Shown here piece by piece: positions 25,658-34,491 of a stretch of 52,223 nt of DNA (the first letter of the stretch is position 1; every line of letters starts with the position of its first letter). The notes beneath the pieces were generated by a model that had not been told where the DNA came from, made no database searches, and saw nothing but the letters and a program-made list of their open reading frames with translations. Made by a program: the position numbers and the translations under genes. Source of the stretch: an uncultured Bacteroides sp. (GTDB lineage Bacteria > Bacteroidota > Bacteroidia > Bacteroidales > Bacteroidaceae); NCBI GenBank assembly GCA_947074275.1, contig CAMTPA010000009.1:1-52223 (forward strand), in the 5' to 3' direction.

Positions 25658-26698
25658 ATGCTTTCAAAAATAATAAACCAATCTAAAATAGATCATTTCT
25701 CAAAATGGTTTCAGCGTGCCGATTCGATAGTGATTGTGTCGCACGTTTCTCCCGATGGTGATGCGATGGGCTCTTCGCTTGGGCTTGCTCATTTTCTCGA
25801 ATCGCAAGATAAAACCGTGACTGTGATTATGCCCAATGCTTTCCCCGACTTTTTGCGTTGGATGCCTGGAAGCAAAGATGTGCTGATTTACGATAAATAC
25901 AAAGAATATGCTGATGAGCTGATAGCCAATGCCGATGTGATTTGCTGCTTGGATTTCAATGCAATTAAGCGCATTGACACAATGGCGGATGCAGTATTGG
26001 CCTCTTCGGCACGCAAAATATTGATAGATCATCATCTGAATCCCGAAGATTTTTGCCGCATCATTATATCTCATCCCGAAATATCTTCTACTTCCGAATT
26101 GGTCTTTCGCCTGATTTGCCGAATGGGTTATTTCAGCGATATTTCTTATGAATGCGCACAGTGCATTTATACAGGGATGATGACCGATACGGGTGGATTT
26201 ACTTTCAACTCCAACAATCGTGAGGTTTATTTTATTATAAGCGAATTGCTTTCTAAGGGTATCGACAAAGACGATATTTACCGTAAGGTGTTCAACACCT
26301 ATTCCGAAAGTCGCTTACGCTTGATGGGCTACGTGCTTACCACGATGAAAGTGTACGATGGGTGCAGCACGGCACTTTTATCGCTCACCAAAGACGAGCA
26401 AAGCAAGTTCGATTACATCAAGGGCGATAGCGAAGGGTTTGTAAACATACCTTTGTCTATTAAAGATGTGTGTTTTTCGTGCTTTTTGCGCGAGGACACC
26501 GAAAAGCAAATGATAAAAGTGTCGCTTCGTTCGGTTGGCACTTTCCCTTGCAATCAGCTTGCTGCCGAGTTTTTTGGTGGTGGAGGACATCTGAATGCTT
26601 CGGGTGGAGAATTTTATGGCACGATGGAAGAAGCTAAGGAAGTGTTTGAACAAGCCATCGAGAAATACAAACCATTGCTACAAAAGAAAGGCCAATAG
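25658..26698 (+). CDS. nrnA: DHH/DHHA1 phosphoesterase, NrnA-type oligoribonuclease / pAp phosphatase
   Basis: This 346-residue enzyme likely degrades short oligoribonucleotides and 3'-phosphoadenosine 5'-phosphate. Motifs of the DHH domain are present: VSHVSPDGDAMGSSLGL (about 28-44), CLDFNA, ILIDHHLNP (about 127-135) and MTDTGGFTFNSN. The DHHA1 domain ends with AAEFFGGGGHLNASGG (about 306-321). It is shorter than RecJ and lacks its OB region. It has its own promoter and is followed by the DUF4827 gene. Confidence 0.92.
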   Translation: MLSKIINQSKIDHFSKWFQRADSIVIVSHVSPDGDAMGSSLGLAHFLESQDKTVTVIMPNAFPDFLRWMPGSKDVLIYDKYKEYADELIANADVICCLDFNAIKRIDTMADAVLASSARKILIDHHLNPEDFCRIIISHPEISSTSELVFRLICRMGYFSDISYECAQCIYTGMMTDTGGFTFNSNNREVYFIISELLSKGIDKDDIYRKVFNTYSESRLRLMGYVLTTMKVYDGCSTALLSLTKDEQSKFDYIKGDSEGFVNIPLSIKDVCFSCFLREDTEKQMIKVSLRSVGTFPCNQLAAEFFGGGGHLNASGGEFYGTMEEAKEVFEQAIEKYKPLLQKKGQ

Positions 26699-26791
26699 TG
26701 CCTATCAATCGAAAGGAGTTAAAAGGGCGATTTTAAACGTTAAATTACTCGAACTTTCAATCGCTATTTTCAGACTTTCGTTGAATTAAAA

Positions 26792-26799
26792 TAACTTTG
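26792..26799 (+). promoter_or_regulatory. -7 box for the DUF4827 and glmM genes
   Basis: TAACTTTG lies 31 bp before the start of the lipoprotein gene. A clear -33 TTTG is not visible. Confidence 0.55.
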
Positions 26800-26830
26800 T
26801 AGTGAATATATTCAGTTAATTTACAGATAA

Positions 26831-27505
26831 ATGAAAAAACTTGCATCACTATTTATTGCTTTAATAGCCCTCGGTGGAATATTCCAAGCATGCGACAACT
26901 CTAAAACTTACGCTGAAATGCTTGAAGATGAACGCGACGCAGTAAACGACTATATCAAAAAGTATGGCATTAATGTAATTTCGGTTGAGGAATTTGAAAA
27001 AGATACAATCACCGATGTGAGTAAAAATGAATATGTAGGCTTCTCCAATGGAGTGTATCTTCAGATTGTGGAGCGATATGGCAACAACCCCAACTATCCT
27101 CCTTACTACAATAGCTTTGAAGAAGCACCTGTTTTCGAGAACAACAACCTGATATTGTCTCGTTTTGTAGAGGTGGATATTTTGGAAAATGATACGACTC
27201 TTGCTTCAAATGTGTGCAACAGGTATCAATATTACAACATTTATCCCGATGGTTTTCGCTACACCGACAATGGTTATAGCATCTATGGCCAGTTTGTAGC
27301 CGAACCCGGATTGGCCTACTATTTTGGTTTTGGTATGGGAGGATTGTACGACTCTACTGTCCCTTCGGGCTGGTTGATGGCACTTGGCTACATCCGCGAT
27401 GGTGCTCACGTGCGTATGATTGTGCCCTCTAAAAGCGGACACTCCACTGCACAACAATACGTATATCCCTACTTCTACGATATACGCAAGTTCTCCATCT
27501 ATTAA
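26831..27505 (+). CDS. DUF4827-family lipoprotein
   Basis: The 224-residue protein begins with a lipoprotein signal peptide ending at Cys21 (LGGIFQAC), so it is exported and lipid-anchored. The remainder has the DUF4827 pattern, starting with TYAEMLEDERDAVNDYIKKY, followed by a compact alpha/beta domain rich in Tyr and Gly. It recalls FKBP-like folds, but no catalytic role is shown. In Bacteroides a protein of this type often lies upstream of the phosphoglucosamine mutase, as it does here with a 48-bp gap. The family recognition is from memory. Confidence 0.78.
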   Translation: MKKLASLFIALIALGGIFQACDNSKTYAEMLEDERDAVNDYIKKYGINVISVEEFEKDTITDVSKNEYVGFSNGVYLQIVERYGNNPNYPPYYNSFEEAPVFENNNLILSRFVEVDILENDTTLASNVCNRYQYYNIYPDGFRYTDNGYSIYGQFVAEPGLAYYFGFGMGGLYDSTVPSGWLMALGYIRDGAHVRMIVPSKSGHSTAQQYVYPYFYDIRKFSIY

Positions 27506-27553
27506 GGATAAAACCTTGTTTTAAATTTATTATAATAACTATCTCTTAATCTT

Positions 27554-28945
27554 ATGACTCTAATCAAATCAATATCTGGCATTCGTGGCACGATTGGCGG
27601 AGGAGTTGGTGTGGGATTAAATCCCCTTGATATTGTGAAATTCACGTCGGCCTACGCCACGTTGATTCGCAAAACTTGCAAGTCGGACAGCAACAAAATT
27701 GTTGTAGGGCGTGATGCTCGTATATCGGGCGAAATGGTGAAAAACGTTGTGGTAGGCACACTTATGGGAATGGGCTGGGATGTTGTAGATATCGACTTGG
27801 CTTCTACTCCCACTACCGAACTTGCTGTGACAATGGAAGGTGCTTGTGGTGGTATTATTCTGACCGCCTCGCACAACCCTAAACAATGGAATGCTTTGAA
27901 ACTTCTGAACGAGCACGGTGAGTTTTTGAATGCTCAAGAGGGAGAAGAAGTGCTACGCATTGCCGAGGCAGAAGAGTTTGACTATGCCGATGTAGACCAC
28001 TTGGGCACTTATCGTCAAGACCTCACTTACAACCAAAAACACATTGATGCAGTGCTTGCGCTCAACCTTGTCGATGTGGAAGCAATCAAGAAAGCTGATT
28101 TTCGTGTGGCTATCGATTGTGTGAACTCTGTGGGTGGCATCATCTTGCCACAATTAATGGAGCAGCTTGGTGTGAAACACGTCGAAACACTCTATTGCGA
28201 ACCTACTGGACATTTTGCTCACAATCCCGAACCACTCGAAAAAAACTTGGGCGATATAATGAGCTTGATGAAAGGAGGCAAAGCTGATGTGGCATTTGTG
28301 GTAGACCCCGATGTGGATCGGTTGGCTATGATTTGCGAAAATGGCGAAATGTATGGCGAGGAATATACACTGGTGACTGTGGCCGATTATGTGTTGAAAC
28401 ATACACCCGGTAACACTGTTTCAAACCTTAGCTCTACACGTGCGCTTCGCGATGTGACCCGTAAATACGACCAAGAGTATTACGCTTCGGCTGTGGGAGA
28501 AGTGAACGTGACTACCAAAATGAAAGAGGTAGGAGCTGTGATTGGTGGCGAAGGAAATGGTGGAGTTATCTATCCCGAAAGTCACTACGGACGCGACGCT
28601 TTGGTAGGCATTGCGCTCTTCTTGAGCCACTTGGCACACGAAGACAAAAAGGTGAGTGAACTACGTGCCACTTACCCTCCCTATTTCATTGCTAAAAACC
28701 GTGTAGACCTAACTCCCGAAATAGATGTAGATGCCATTCTTGCTAAAGTGAAAGAGCTTTATAAAAATGAAGAAGTGAACGATATTGACGGCGTGAAAAT
28801 TGACTTTGCAGATAAATGGGTACATTTGCGCAAGAGCAACACCGAGCCTATCATTCGTGTATATAGCGAAGCGGCTACGATGGAAGCGGCAGACGAAATT
28901 GGTCAGAAAGTGATGGACGTGATTAATGAGTTGGCGCAGAAATAA
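27554..28945 (+). CDS. glmM: Phosphoglucosamine mutase (archaeal GlmM-type alpha-D-phosphohexomutase)
   Basis: This enzyme converts glucosamine-6-phosphate to glucosamine-1-phosphate for UDP-GlcNAc synthesis. The 463-residue protein has the phosphoserine loop TASHNP (S106), the Mg loop DPDVDR (near residue 255) and the sugar loop GEGNGG (near 336). The phosphate-binding RKSNTEPIIRVY lies near the end. Classical bacterial GlmM has GEQSGH at the sugar loop. The GEGN form matches archaeal GlmM, which Bacteroides proteins resemble. Phosphomannomutase or phosphoglucomutase activity is therefore not excluded. A hairpin terminator follows. Confidence 0.87.
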   Translation: MTLIKSISGIRGTIGGGVGVGLNPLDIVKFTSAYATLIRKTCKSDSNKIVVGRDARISGEMVKNVVVGTLMGMGWDVVDIDLASTPTTELAVTMEGACGGIILTASHNPKQWNALKLLNEHGEFLNAQEGEEVLRIAEAEEFDYADVDHLGTYRQDLTYNQKHIDAVLALNLVDVEAIKKADFRVAIDCVNSVGGIILPQLMEQLGVKHVETLYCEPTGHFAHNPEPLEKNLGDIMSLMKGGKADVAFVVDPDVDRLAMICENGEMYGEEYTLVTVADYVLKHTPGNTVSNLSSTRALRDVTRKYDQEYYASAVGEVNVTTKMKEVGAVIGGEGNGGVIYPESHYGRDALVGIALFLSHLAHEDKKVSELRATYPPYFIAKNRVDLTPEIDVDAILAKVKELYKNEEVNDIDGVKIDFADKWVHLRKSNTEPIIRVYSEAATMEAADEIGQKVMDVINELAQK

Positions 28946-28979
28946 ACAATTGTAAAACAATACAATAAAATATGGATTG

Positions 28980-29013
28980 AAAAGGGGAGGGGCTACGGCT
29001 TCTTCCCTTTTTT
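28980..29013 (+). terminator. Terminator of glmM
   Basis: AAAAGGG and CCCTTTT with inner GC pairs form a stem around a TACG-type loop. Six T follow. Confidence 0.7.
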
Positions 29014-29077
29014 AATTCCATAGTTTGTAGTGCTTATTACCGATTTCCAAATCAATTTAGTTTCATTATTTTCGTAG

Positions 29078-29165
29078 GCTTGAAACTTTTGTTTCAACAG
29101 GGCGAAACTTTAGTTTCAAGCTGGAGAAACAAAAGTTTCAAGGCGGTGGAACTAAATGGACTGTT
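29078..29165. repeat. Tandem dyad array 2: four 22-bp units with GAAAC-N4-GTTTC
   Basis: GAAAC begins at 29082, 29104 and 29126, and a degenerate GGAAC at 29148, so the period is exactly 22 bp. The first three units read GAAACTTTTGTTTC, GAAACTTTAGTTTC and GAAACAAAAGTTTC. The fourth keeps the spacing but has lost its symmetry. The array lies between the convergent glmM and GNAT genes, outside both terminators. Confidence 0.83.
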
Positions 29166-29188
29166 GATAACTGACAAATAGGACATAA

Positions 29189-29224
29189 GAAATCCCCGAA
29201 TGTTTATTTGCATTCGGGGATTTC
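29189..29224 (-). terminator. Terminator of the GNAT gene
   Basis: A perfect 14-bp stem (29189-29202 with 29211-29224, GAAATCCCCGAATG) has an 8-nt loop, directly after the GNAT stop codon. It could also work on the plus strand. Confidence 0.8.
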
Positions 29225-29226
29225 AT

Positions 29227-29763
29227 TTACTCTTCTGCGCCGTATACATCTTTATATATACGTTTCCTGATATCGTTGTAATCTTTATCAATCGATAAGT
29301 CACCATATACCATCAGATACATCGGTAAGAAATTATCTCCCTTTCTATAAGGTGGTTGCTGGTAATCATTTTCCCAAAGCGTGAACCCTTGTCGTTCATA
29401 AAAGGAGATACGTCTTTTTGCCATCTCCTCTATGGGATGCTCCACTTCCAGCACTATTGGCCGGTTTAATTGCTTGGTGATGCCTTCCATAACCTTTTTG
29501 CCATAACCGCCGTTTCTTAAATTGGGGTCAATAGCGAAATGCTCGATGTAATAAAAGTCTTCAAAGTCCCAAAAGGTTATAAAACCGACTGGCTTATCAT
29601 CTTCTAATATGATATTGCAATGAAAAGCATCTTTTGTATCTACATACTCTCTAAACTGGTCTATCTCACGGTATTCTTCTACTGGAAAAGCATCTATCAA
29701 TAGGTTTTCTATAAACTGATAATACGCTTTATCAGTGGTGCGGATTTTCTTGAATTGAATCAT
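29227..29763 (-). CDS. GNAT-family N-acetyltransferase
   Basis: The 178-residue protein shows the GNAT core. PVGFITFWDFEDFYYIEHFAI (about 58-78) represents beta-4 to beta-5, and DPNLRNGGYGKKVME is the acetyl-CoA pyrophosphate loop with the R/Q-x-x-G-x-G/A pattern as RNGGYG. The ERQGF motif follows near residue 123. The acceptor is unknown. A likely ATG sits at 29763, 36 bp beyond the M64 peptidase stop, so the two genes may share a transcript. The chemistry of the acceptor cannot be read from the context. Confidence 0.87.
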   Translation of the reverse strand: MIQFKKIRTTDKAYYQFIENLLIDAFPVEEYREIDQFREYVDTKDAFHCNIILEDDKPVGFITFWDFEDFYYIEHFAIDPNLRNGGYGKKVMEGITKQLNRPIVLEVEHPIEEMAKRRISFYERQGFTLWENDYQQPPYRKGDNFLPMYLMVYGDLSIDKDYNDIRKRIYKDVYGAEE

Positions 29764-29799
29764 AGTTCTTTGTTGGTTAAAATGTTATTTATAATAGTG

Positions 29800-31080
29800 T
29801 TATTCGGTATAAAAAAGAATTAGCTCCTCCAAAGCTTTTTGGCATACGGGGCAGAAATCAGTCGCTTCATTGTTGCGCATTCGGCAAGTGAATGCTGGGC
29901 GGTAAATCCCTTTTGATTGATAACCACCGCCTTCATACACACCTATGGGGTATTTATCTTTATCCTCTACCGAAGTTGGTATAGGTGTGTTGGTTGGTAG
30001 CATCTTCTTCCATTTGCTTTCAAAGTCAATTTGAGTTGTTATGTTTTGCTCCCACGGTTCTACTGTCAAGGGATACATATTGTCAAGGGCATCGCTTGTT
30101 TCGTAGAAATATTCATCGGCAAGCCCACCGAAACTATGGCCAAACTCGTGTACTACAACTGGCCCGAACATTTCGTGATGGGCGGTAGTCAAGGTATATG
30201 CGTTATATATTCCACCTCCACCATATACATCAGTATTGGCAAGAATAATGATGTGCTCGTATGGGATGCCTGCCAACGCATTGTGTATCGCTTTTACTCT
30301 ACTTGTTGTGAGGTATCTATCGGAATAAAAAGTGTCGAAATGTGAGCTGACGGCAGTTTTTTTCCAATCATTTTGTCGGGGCACTGAAACACCACTATCA
30401 ACAGACGGACTGGCAACTGCTACCACGTTGAATTTCTCTTTCATGGTTTTGAATGGGCTGTGGCTGAAAATATTCTCACAGGCTTCCTCGGCATCCTCAT
30501 AAAACAACTCCATCTCGTCTTCTGTATATCCTTCTGCAAGAATCGCCACGTCAATACAATCTTTCTCATCGCCGCTTTTTAGAATGTAGCGGTATGGGTT
30601 GACGTGATTTGTTCCTCGCTGGTGAATTAAAATATCTTTGGGGTCGACGGTGTGTGTCATTGATGCCACAGGACGGCGTTCTGACGAGAAAAGCACCACT
30701 TCTACCTCTATTGGCTGTTTGGGGTAGGGCAGCAGAAATGTGTTTTCAAAAGCCTTGTTCGTGCTTTGCGCCTCATCGGTAGTGAGCCACTCTTGAAACA
30801 AAGTAGAGAAAGAGGTTGTGTAGATTGGTTTCTTCGATTGGGCATCTTTTACAATGATTTGCCCATTACCCTCTAATGGTAGTTCGGTGAAGCGATTTCT
30901 GCGTCCCGACCACGTAGGAAGAGTTGATAACTCATCTAAATAGATTGATTGATTTGTGGTGTTTCCCGAAAAAAGATAATCTACGCGTAGTGTTTTATTT
31001 TCGAATAATTCATCGAATGTCTGTGCCTGAATACAATATGGTAAGCAAGCCAATAAAAGGAAGGAAAGTAGTTGTTTCAT
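29800..31080 (-). CDS. M64-family secreted metallopeptidase (IgA peptidase M64)
   Basis: The 426-residue protein starts with a signal peptide (about 1-19). It has a beta-sandwich N-terminal domain (about 20-150) of the M64 N-domain type and a peptidase domain. The zinc site is HEFGHSFGGLADE at 311-323, with His311, Glu312 and His315 and a probable third ligand further on. A cluster of cysteines near the end (CRMRNNEATDFCPVC) suggests disulfides or a small metal site. The family is named after an IgA1-cleaving enzyme of Clostridium ramosum. The substrate of the Bacteroidales members is not established. A TATATTTG box lies upstream at 31115-31108. Confidence 0.9.
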   Translation of the reverse strand: MKQLLSFLLLACLPYCIQAQTFDELFENKTLRVDYLFSGNTTNQSIYLDELSTLPTWSGRRNRFTELPLEGNGQIIVKDAQSKKPIYTTSFSTLFQEWLTTDEAQSTNKAFENTFLLPYPKQPIEVEVVLFSSERRPVASMTHTVDPKDILIHQRGTNHVNPYRYILKSGDEKDCIDVAILAEGYTEDEMELFYEDAEEACENIFSHSPFKTMKEKFNVVAVASPSVDSGVSVPRQNDWKKTAVSSHFDTFYSDRYLTTSRVKAIHNALAGIPYEHIIILANTDVYGGGGIYNAYTLTTAHHEMFGPVVVHEFGHSFGGLADEYFYETSDALDNMYPLTVEPWEQNITTQIDFESKWKKMLPTNTPIPTSVEDKDKYPIGVYEGGGYQSKGIYRPAFTCRMRNNEATDFCPVCQKALEELILFYTE

Positions 31081-31107
31081 ATTAAAAATTGCCTATGATA
31101 GTTTTCA

Positions 31108-31115
31108 CAAATATA
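31108..31115 (-). promoter_or_regulatory. -7 box for the M64 peptidase gene
   Basis: TATATTTG on the minus strand lies 28 bp before the ATG at 31080. No -33 element at normal spacing is seen. Confidence 0.5.
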
Positions 31116-31169
31116 CAAACAATTGCTTGTTTATAGCGATACGCGCAATAAAAGTAATAAATCATAGCA

Positions 31170-31197
31170 TTTGTTGCTGAAAAAATATATAACTTTG
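31170..31197 (+). promoter_or_regulatory. Promoter of the Lrp/AsnC gene
   Basis: TTTG (31170-31173) and TAACTTTG (31190-31197) are 16 bp apart, slightly closer than usual. The ATG is 39 bp downstream. Confidence 0.6.
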
Positions 31198-31235
31198 CAT
31201 AATAGATTCATTTATAAAAACAAATTGATTTAAAA

Positions 31236-31718
31236 ATGGGACACCACCAACTTGATTCTTTAGATGAGCAAATTCTAAAGCTTATTGCAACCAATGCACG
31301 TATTCCTTTTCTCGAAGTGGCGAGAGCTTGTAATGTTTCGGGTGCAGCCATTCATCAGCGCATACAAAAGCTTACCAATTTGGGCATACTCAAAGGATCG
31401 GAATTTGTTATCGACCCAGAGAAGATTGGTTATGAAACCTGTGCTTATATAGGTATATATCTCAAAGATCCTGAATCGTTCGACTCTGTCACTCGTGCTT
31501 TAGAGGCAATACCCGAAGTCGTTGAGTGTCATTTCACTACGGGCAAATACGATATGTTCATTAAGATATATGCTAAAAACAACCACCATTTGTTGAGTGT
31601 GATTCACGATAAGTTGCAACCTCTTGGTTTGGCTCGCACTGAAACCTTAATATCGTTTCACGAAGCTATCAAGCGTCAGATGCCAATTATGGTAGATGTA
31701 AATGAGGACGAAGTGTGA
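31236..31718 (+). CDS. Lrp/AsnC-family transcriptional regulator
   Basis: The 160-residue protein has an N-terminal helix-turn-helix (about 8-60, DEQILKLIATNARIPFLEVA and ACNVSGAAIHQRIQKL). A C-terminal RAM/ACT-like ligand domain follows (about 70-150, with VVECHFTTGKYDMFIKIYAKN). Members bind amino acids or related compounds and form octamers. The effector and regulon are unknown. It is transcribed divergently from the M64 gene and converges on folA. A terminator for this gene lies inside the folA coding sequence (31761-31806). Confidence 0.93.
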   Translation: MGHHQLDSLDEQILKLIATNARIPFLEVARACNVSGAAIHQRIQKLTNLGILKGSEFVIDPEKIGYETCAYIGIYLKDPESFDSVTRALEAIPEVVECHFTTGKYDMFIKIYAKNNHHLLSVIHDKLQPLGLARTETLISFHEAIKRQMPIMVDVNEDEV

Positions 31719-31731
31719 TAGAACATTATAA

Positions 31732-32223
31732 TTATTTGGTATAATCTACAAAAGCATACGAGCAGAGATGTTTCTCATCCGCAGGGTGAGCATCTCTGCT
31801 TTTTTCGTGCCATATTGCAGGGTCTATTTTCGGAAAGAAAGCATCGGCTTGTGGTGCTTCATCTTCTATTTGGGTGATGCACAACTCGTCCGCTATCACC
31901 ATTGCTTGCTGGTAGAGTGTTTCGCCGCCGATGATGTAGACGTGCTCGTCATTCACACAAGCTTGCAGAGCTGCATCAAGTGAAGAAAAAACCTCTGCGC
32001 CTTCAAAGTGTGTATCGGGCTTGGTAGACAACACGATGTTTCGGCGGTTGGGCAATGCACCTTTGGGCAACGACTCAAAAGTTTTTCGTCCCATTATAAT
32101 CGTATTGCCCGTGGTGAGTGCCTTGAAGCGTTTTAGGTCGTTGGGAAGCCAGAATAATAGTTTGTTTTCAAAACCAATAGCCATATTGCGATCTACGGCT
32201 ACAATGATACTTATCTTACTCAT
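31732..32223 (-). CDS. folA: Dihydrofolate reductase
   Basis: This enzyme reduces dihydrofolate to tetrahydrofolate with NADPH. The 163-residue protein has the usual N-terminus with AVDRNMAIGFENKLLFWLPN (about 9-28), holding the Met20-loop region. The substrate Asp is replaced by Asn at WLPND followed by DLKRF. The NADPH motif MGRKTFESLP lies at about 44-53 and the adenine-binding YIIGGETLY near 95-103. It starts 11 bp after thyA and shares its transcript. Part of its 3' coding region doubles as the lrp terminator. Confidence 0.95.
   Translation of the reverse strand: MSKISIIVAVDRNMAIGFENKLLFWLPNDLKRFKALTTGNTIIMGRKTFESLPKGALPNRRNIVLSTKPDTHFEGAEVFSSLDAALQACVNDEHVYIIGGETLYQQAMVIADELCITQIEDEAPQADAFFPKIDPAIWHEKSRDAHPADEKHLCSYAFVDYTK
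31761..31806 (+). terminator. lrp terminator embedded in the folA coding region
   Basis: On the plus strand, AGCAGAGATG (31761-31770) pairs with CATCTCTGCT (31791-31800). An inner 7-bp stem CTCATCC/GGGTGAG (one wobble) sits around GCA. A run of T (six T after the stem) follows. It lies 43 bp past the lrp stop codon and inside the last quarter of folA. Confidence 0.85.
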
Positions 32224-32234
32224 CTTGTTTTTAT

Positions 32235-33029
32235 TTATACCGAAACTTTACCTGCGATGTGTGGATGTGGGTTGTAATCTACCAACTCAAAATCCTCGAA
32301 CTTAAAGTCGAAAATACTTTTCACTTCTGGGTTTATCTTCATCGTGGGCAATGGGCGTGTGTCGCGCGATAATTGCAGTTTTACTTGATCTAAATGGTTG
32401 GTGTAGATATGAGCATCTCCCAGTGTATGAATAAAGTCGCCAGCTTTCAATCCAGTTACTTGCGCCATCATTTGTAATAGCAAGGCATACGAGGCAATGT
32501 TGAAAGGAACACCCAAGAATATATCGGCACTTCGTTGGTAGAGTTGCAGACTCAGTTTTCCGTCTGCCACATAAAACTGAAAGAAAGCGTGGCAGGGTGG
32601 TAGATTCATATTGTCCAAATCGCCCACATTCCAAGCACTTACAATGATGCGGCGTGAGTCGGGGTAGTTTTTTATGGTATTCACCGCTTCGGTAATTTGG
32701 TCTATCGCTCCACCTTTGTAATCGGGCCACGAACGCCACTGATAACCATAAACGTGTCCTAAGTCACCATTCTCATCGGCCCATTCATTCCAAATGCGCA
32801 CTCCATTGTCTTGCAAGTATTTCACATTCGTGTCTCCTTGCAAAAACCAAAGCAATTCGTGTACAATTGATTTCAGATGAAGCTTCTTCGTTGTCAGACA
32901 AGGAAACCCATCTTCTAAGTTGAAACGCATTTGATGACCAAAAATACTGATGGTTCCTGTACCTGTGCGGTCTCCTTTTACAATTCCTTCAGTCAACACT
33001 CGGTTGAGCAAATCTTTATATTGTTTCAT
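32235..33029 (-). CDS. thyA: Thymidylate synthase
   Basis: This enzyme methylates dUMP to dTMP with methylene-tetrahydrofolate. The 264-residue length equals that of E. coli ThyA. The catalytic cysteine is C146 in [11 protein letters not shown]. Other conserved parts are [16 protein letters not shown] (about 21-36), [12 protein letters not shown] and [19 protein letters not shown]. It is the first gene of a thyA-folA pair. DHFR recycles the dihydrofolate that ThyA makes, so the pairing is functional. A TACCTTTG box lies upstream at 33060-33053. Confidence 0.97.
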   Translation of the reverse strand: MKQYKDLLNRVLTEGIVKGDRTGTGTISIFGHQMRFNLEDGFPCLTTKKLHLKSIVHELLWFLQGDTNVKYLQDNGVRIWNEWADENGDLGHVYGYQWRSWPDYKGGAIDQITEAVNTIKNYPDSRRIIVSAWNVGDLDNMNLPPCHAFFQFYVADGKLSLQLYQRSADIFLGVPFNIASYALLLQMMAQVTGLKAGDFIHTLGDAHIYTNHLDQVKLQLSRDTRPLPTMKINPEVKSIFDFKFEDFELVDYNPHPHIAGKVSV

Positions 33030-33052
33030 TTTCTATCCCTTTGTTAGATACG

Positions 33053-33060
33053 CAAAGGTA
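33053..33060 (-). promoter_or_regulatory. -7 box for thyA-folA
   Basis: TACCTTTG on the minus strand lies 23 bp before the thyA ATG, in the 49-bp gap after cls. It would allow thyA-folA to be expressed without the upstream gene. Confidence 0.55.
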
Positions 33061-33078
33061 TAAAAAAGCTTTGTTTCT

Positions 33079-34356
33079 TTATAAAAATGGAGTGAATAAG
33101 TTGGCAAACCACCCTACGAACTTCTTGAAAGGCTTGCGTTTTTTCCAATAGGCGGGAGTCATTTGTGTGCAGTCTTCTTTGTCTTCTTCAAACTGGCGGT
33201 CGAGTTCGGCTGTGATGGCTTTGTCAAATATAAAAGCGTTTGTTTCGTAGTCGTATCGCAAACTTCGGCTATCCAAGTTGGCTGTTCCTACGGTGCAGAA
33301 TGTGCTATCTACCATCATTATTTTGGAGTGATGAAATCCTCCATTATATAGATAAATATCCGCACCACGCTTCATTAATTTGTGCAGTTTATATTGCGAT
33401 GCGTCGGGGGTGAAAAAAATATCTGATTTGGAGGAAGCCATTATGGCCACTTTCACGCCTCTTTCTACTGCTCTGTTTAGTGCTTTGCGAATAGAAGCGG
33501 TAGGTACAAAATAAGGATTCACGATGTGGATGCACTCTTGAGCCGCATCGATAGAGGCTGCGTAGGCGTGGCTGATGGAACGTGGAGTCTTCTTAGGGGC
33601 ACGGTCTACAATGGCTATGGTGATTCCGTTGGTACTGTCTGCTACCACCTCCATTTCGTTGAAATAGTCTTTTCCACCCACGTTTTGTTTTGTTTCCTTA
33701 TTCCATATTTCCAGAAATATCTCTTGCAGGTCGTTTACGGCGGGGCCTTCAATGCGCACGTGCATATCGCGCCATTGCCCAATTTTGGGTAGTCCGTTAA
33801 TGTAATAATCGGCAATGTTCATTCCTCCTGTGTAGCCTATCTCTCCATCTATCACCACAATTTTTCGGTGGTCGCGATGGGCGATGTGGTTGAAATAGGG
33901 AAAGTTTATCGGGTCGAATTTTACTAAGTCTATTCCTTTGCTTCTGATTGCTTTGATGTGTTTTTTCTTCAAAGGTTTGTTGTTCGACCAGTTTCCAAAA
34001 GCGTCGAAAAGTGCTCGTACCTCCACACCTTCTTCCACCTTTTCGGCCAAGAGGTCGAACAAGGCATTGGCTATCGAGTCGTTTCGGAAATTGAAATATT
34101 CTAAATGGATGTGGTGTTTGGCTTCGCGAATGGCCTGAAAAAGATCGTTGAACTTTTCACGTCCGCTGGGCAATAGATGCACTTCATTTCCTGCGGTAAT
34201 GGGGATACCTGCTTGTTTCATATAATTCAGCACAGAGTCTACGCTTGATAGTTGGCGAGTTTCTTGTGGTTGGGTATGCAGGCCGTCTGCTGCTTGGGCA
34301 TATATCAGGTTTGCTGATGAAAGCAGCAAAATGAATAATAAATATTTTAATCTCAA
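33079..34356 (-). CDS. Cardiolipin synthase-like phospholipase D family protein with signal peptide
   Basis: The 425-residue protein has two HKD motifs. The first is in HRDHRKIVVIDGEIGYTGGMN and the second in HHSKIMMVDSTFCTVGTANLDSRS. These are the catalytic sites that join two phosphatidylglycerols in ClsA-type enzymes. The N-terminus is a cleavable-looking signal peptide (about 1-20, ending LIYAQA), not the two membrane helices of ClsA. The enzyme may therefore act from the periplasm. Substrate could equally be another phospholipid or a nucleic acid. It lies between pyrH and thyA, with its own -7 box at 34396-34389. Confidence 0.83.
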   Translation of the reverse strand: MRLKYLLFILLLSSANLIYAQAADGLHTQPQETRQLSSVDSVLNYMKQAGIPITAGNEVHLLPSGREKFNDLFQAIREAKHHIHLEYFNFRNDSIANALFDLLAEKVEEGVEVRALFDAFGNWSNNKPLKKKHIKAIRSKGIDLVKFDPINFPYFNHIAHRDHRKIVVIDGEIGYTGGMNIADYYINGLPKIGQWRDMHVRIEGPAVNDLQEIFLEIWNKETKQNVGGKDYFNEMEVVADSTNGITIAIVDRAPKKTPRSISHAYAASIDAAQECIHIVNPYFVPTASIRKALNRAVERGVKVAIMASSKSDIFFTPDASQYKLHKLMKRGADIYLYNGGFHHSKIMMVDSTFCTVGTANLDSRSLRYDYETNAFIFDKAITAELDRQFEEDKEDCTQMTPAYWKKRKPFKKFVGWFANLFTPFL

Positions 34357-34388
34357 AGCGTTAGTCTTTAATTTTTAGTTTAATGCAA

Positions 34389-34396
34389 CAAAGATA
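34389..34396 (-). promoter_or_regulatory. -7 box for the cardiolipin synthase-like gene
   Basis: TATCTTTG on the minus strand lies 33 bp before the ATG at 34356. No -33 element is clear. Confidence 0.5.
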
Positions 34397-34491
34397 CGGC
34401 TTAACAGTTTTTCGTCTTGAAGTCTCTGCTGCATATTTATTGATGTTTAACAACTATATTGTTAATGATATTGCTGTGTATATATAAAAAA

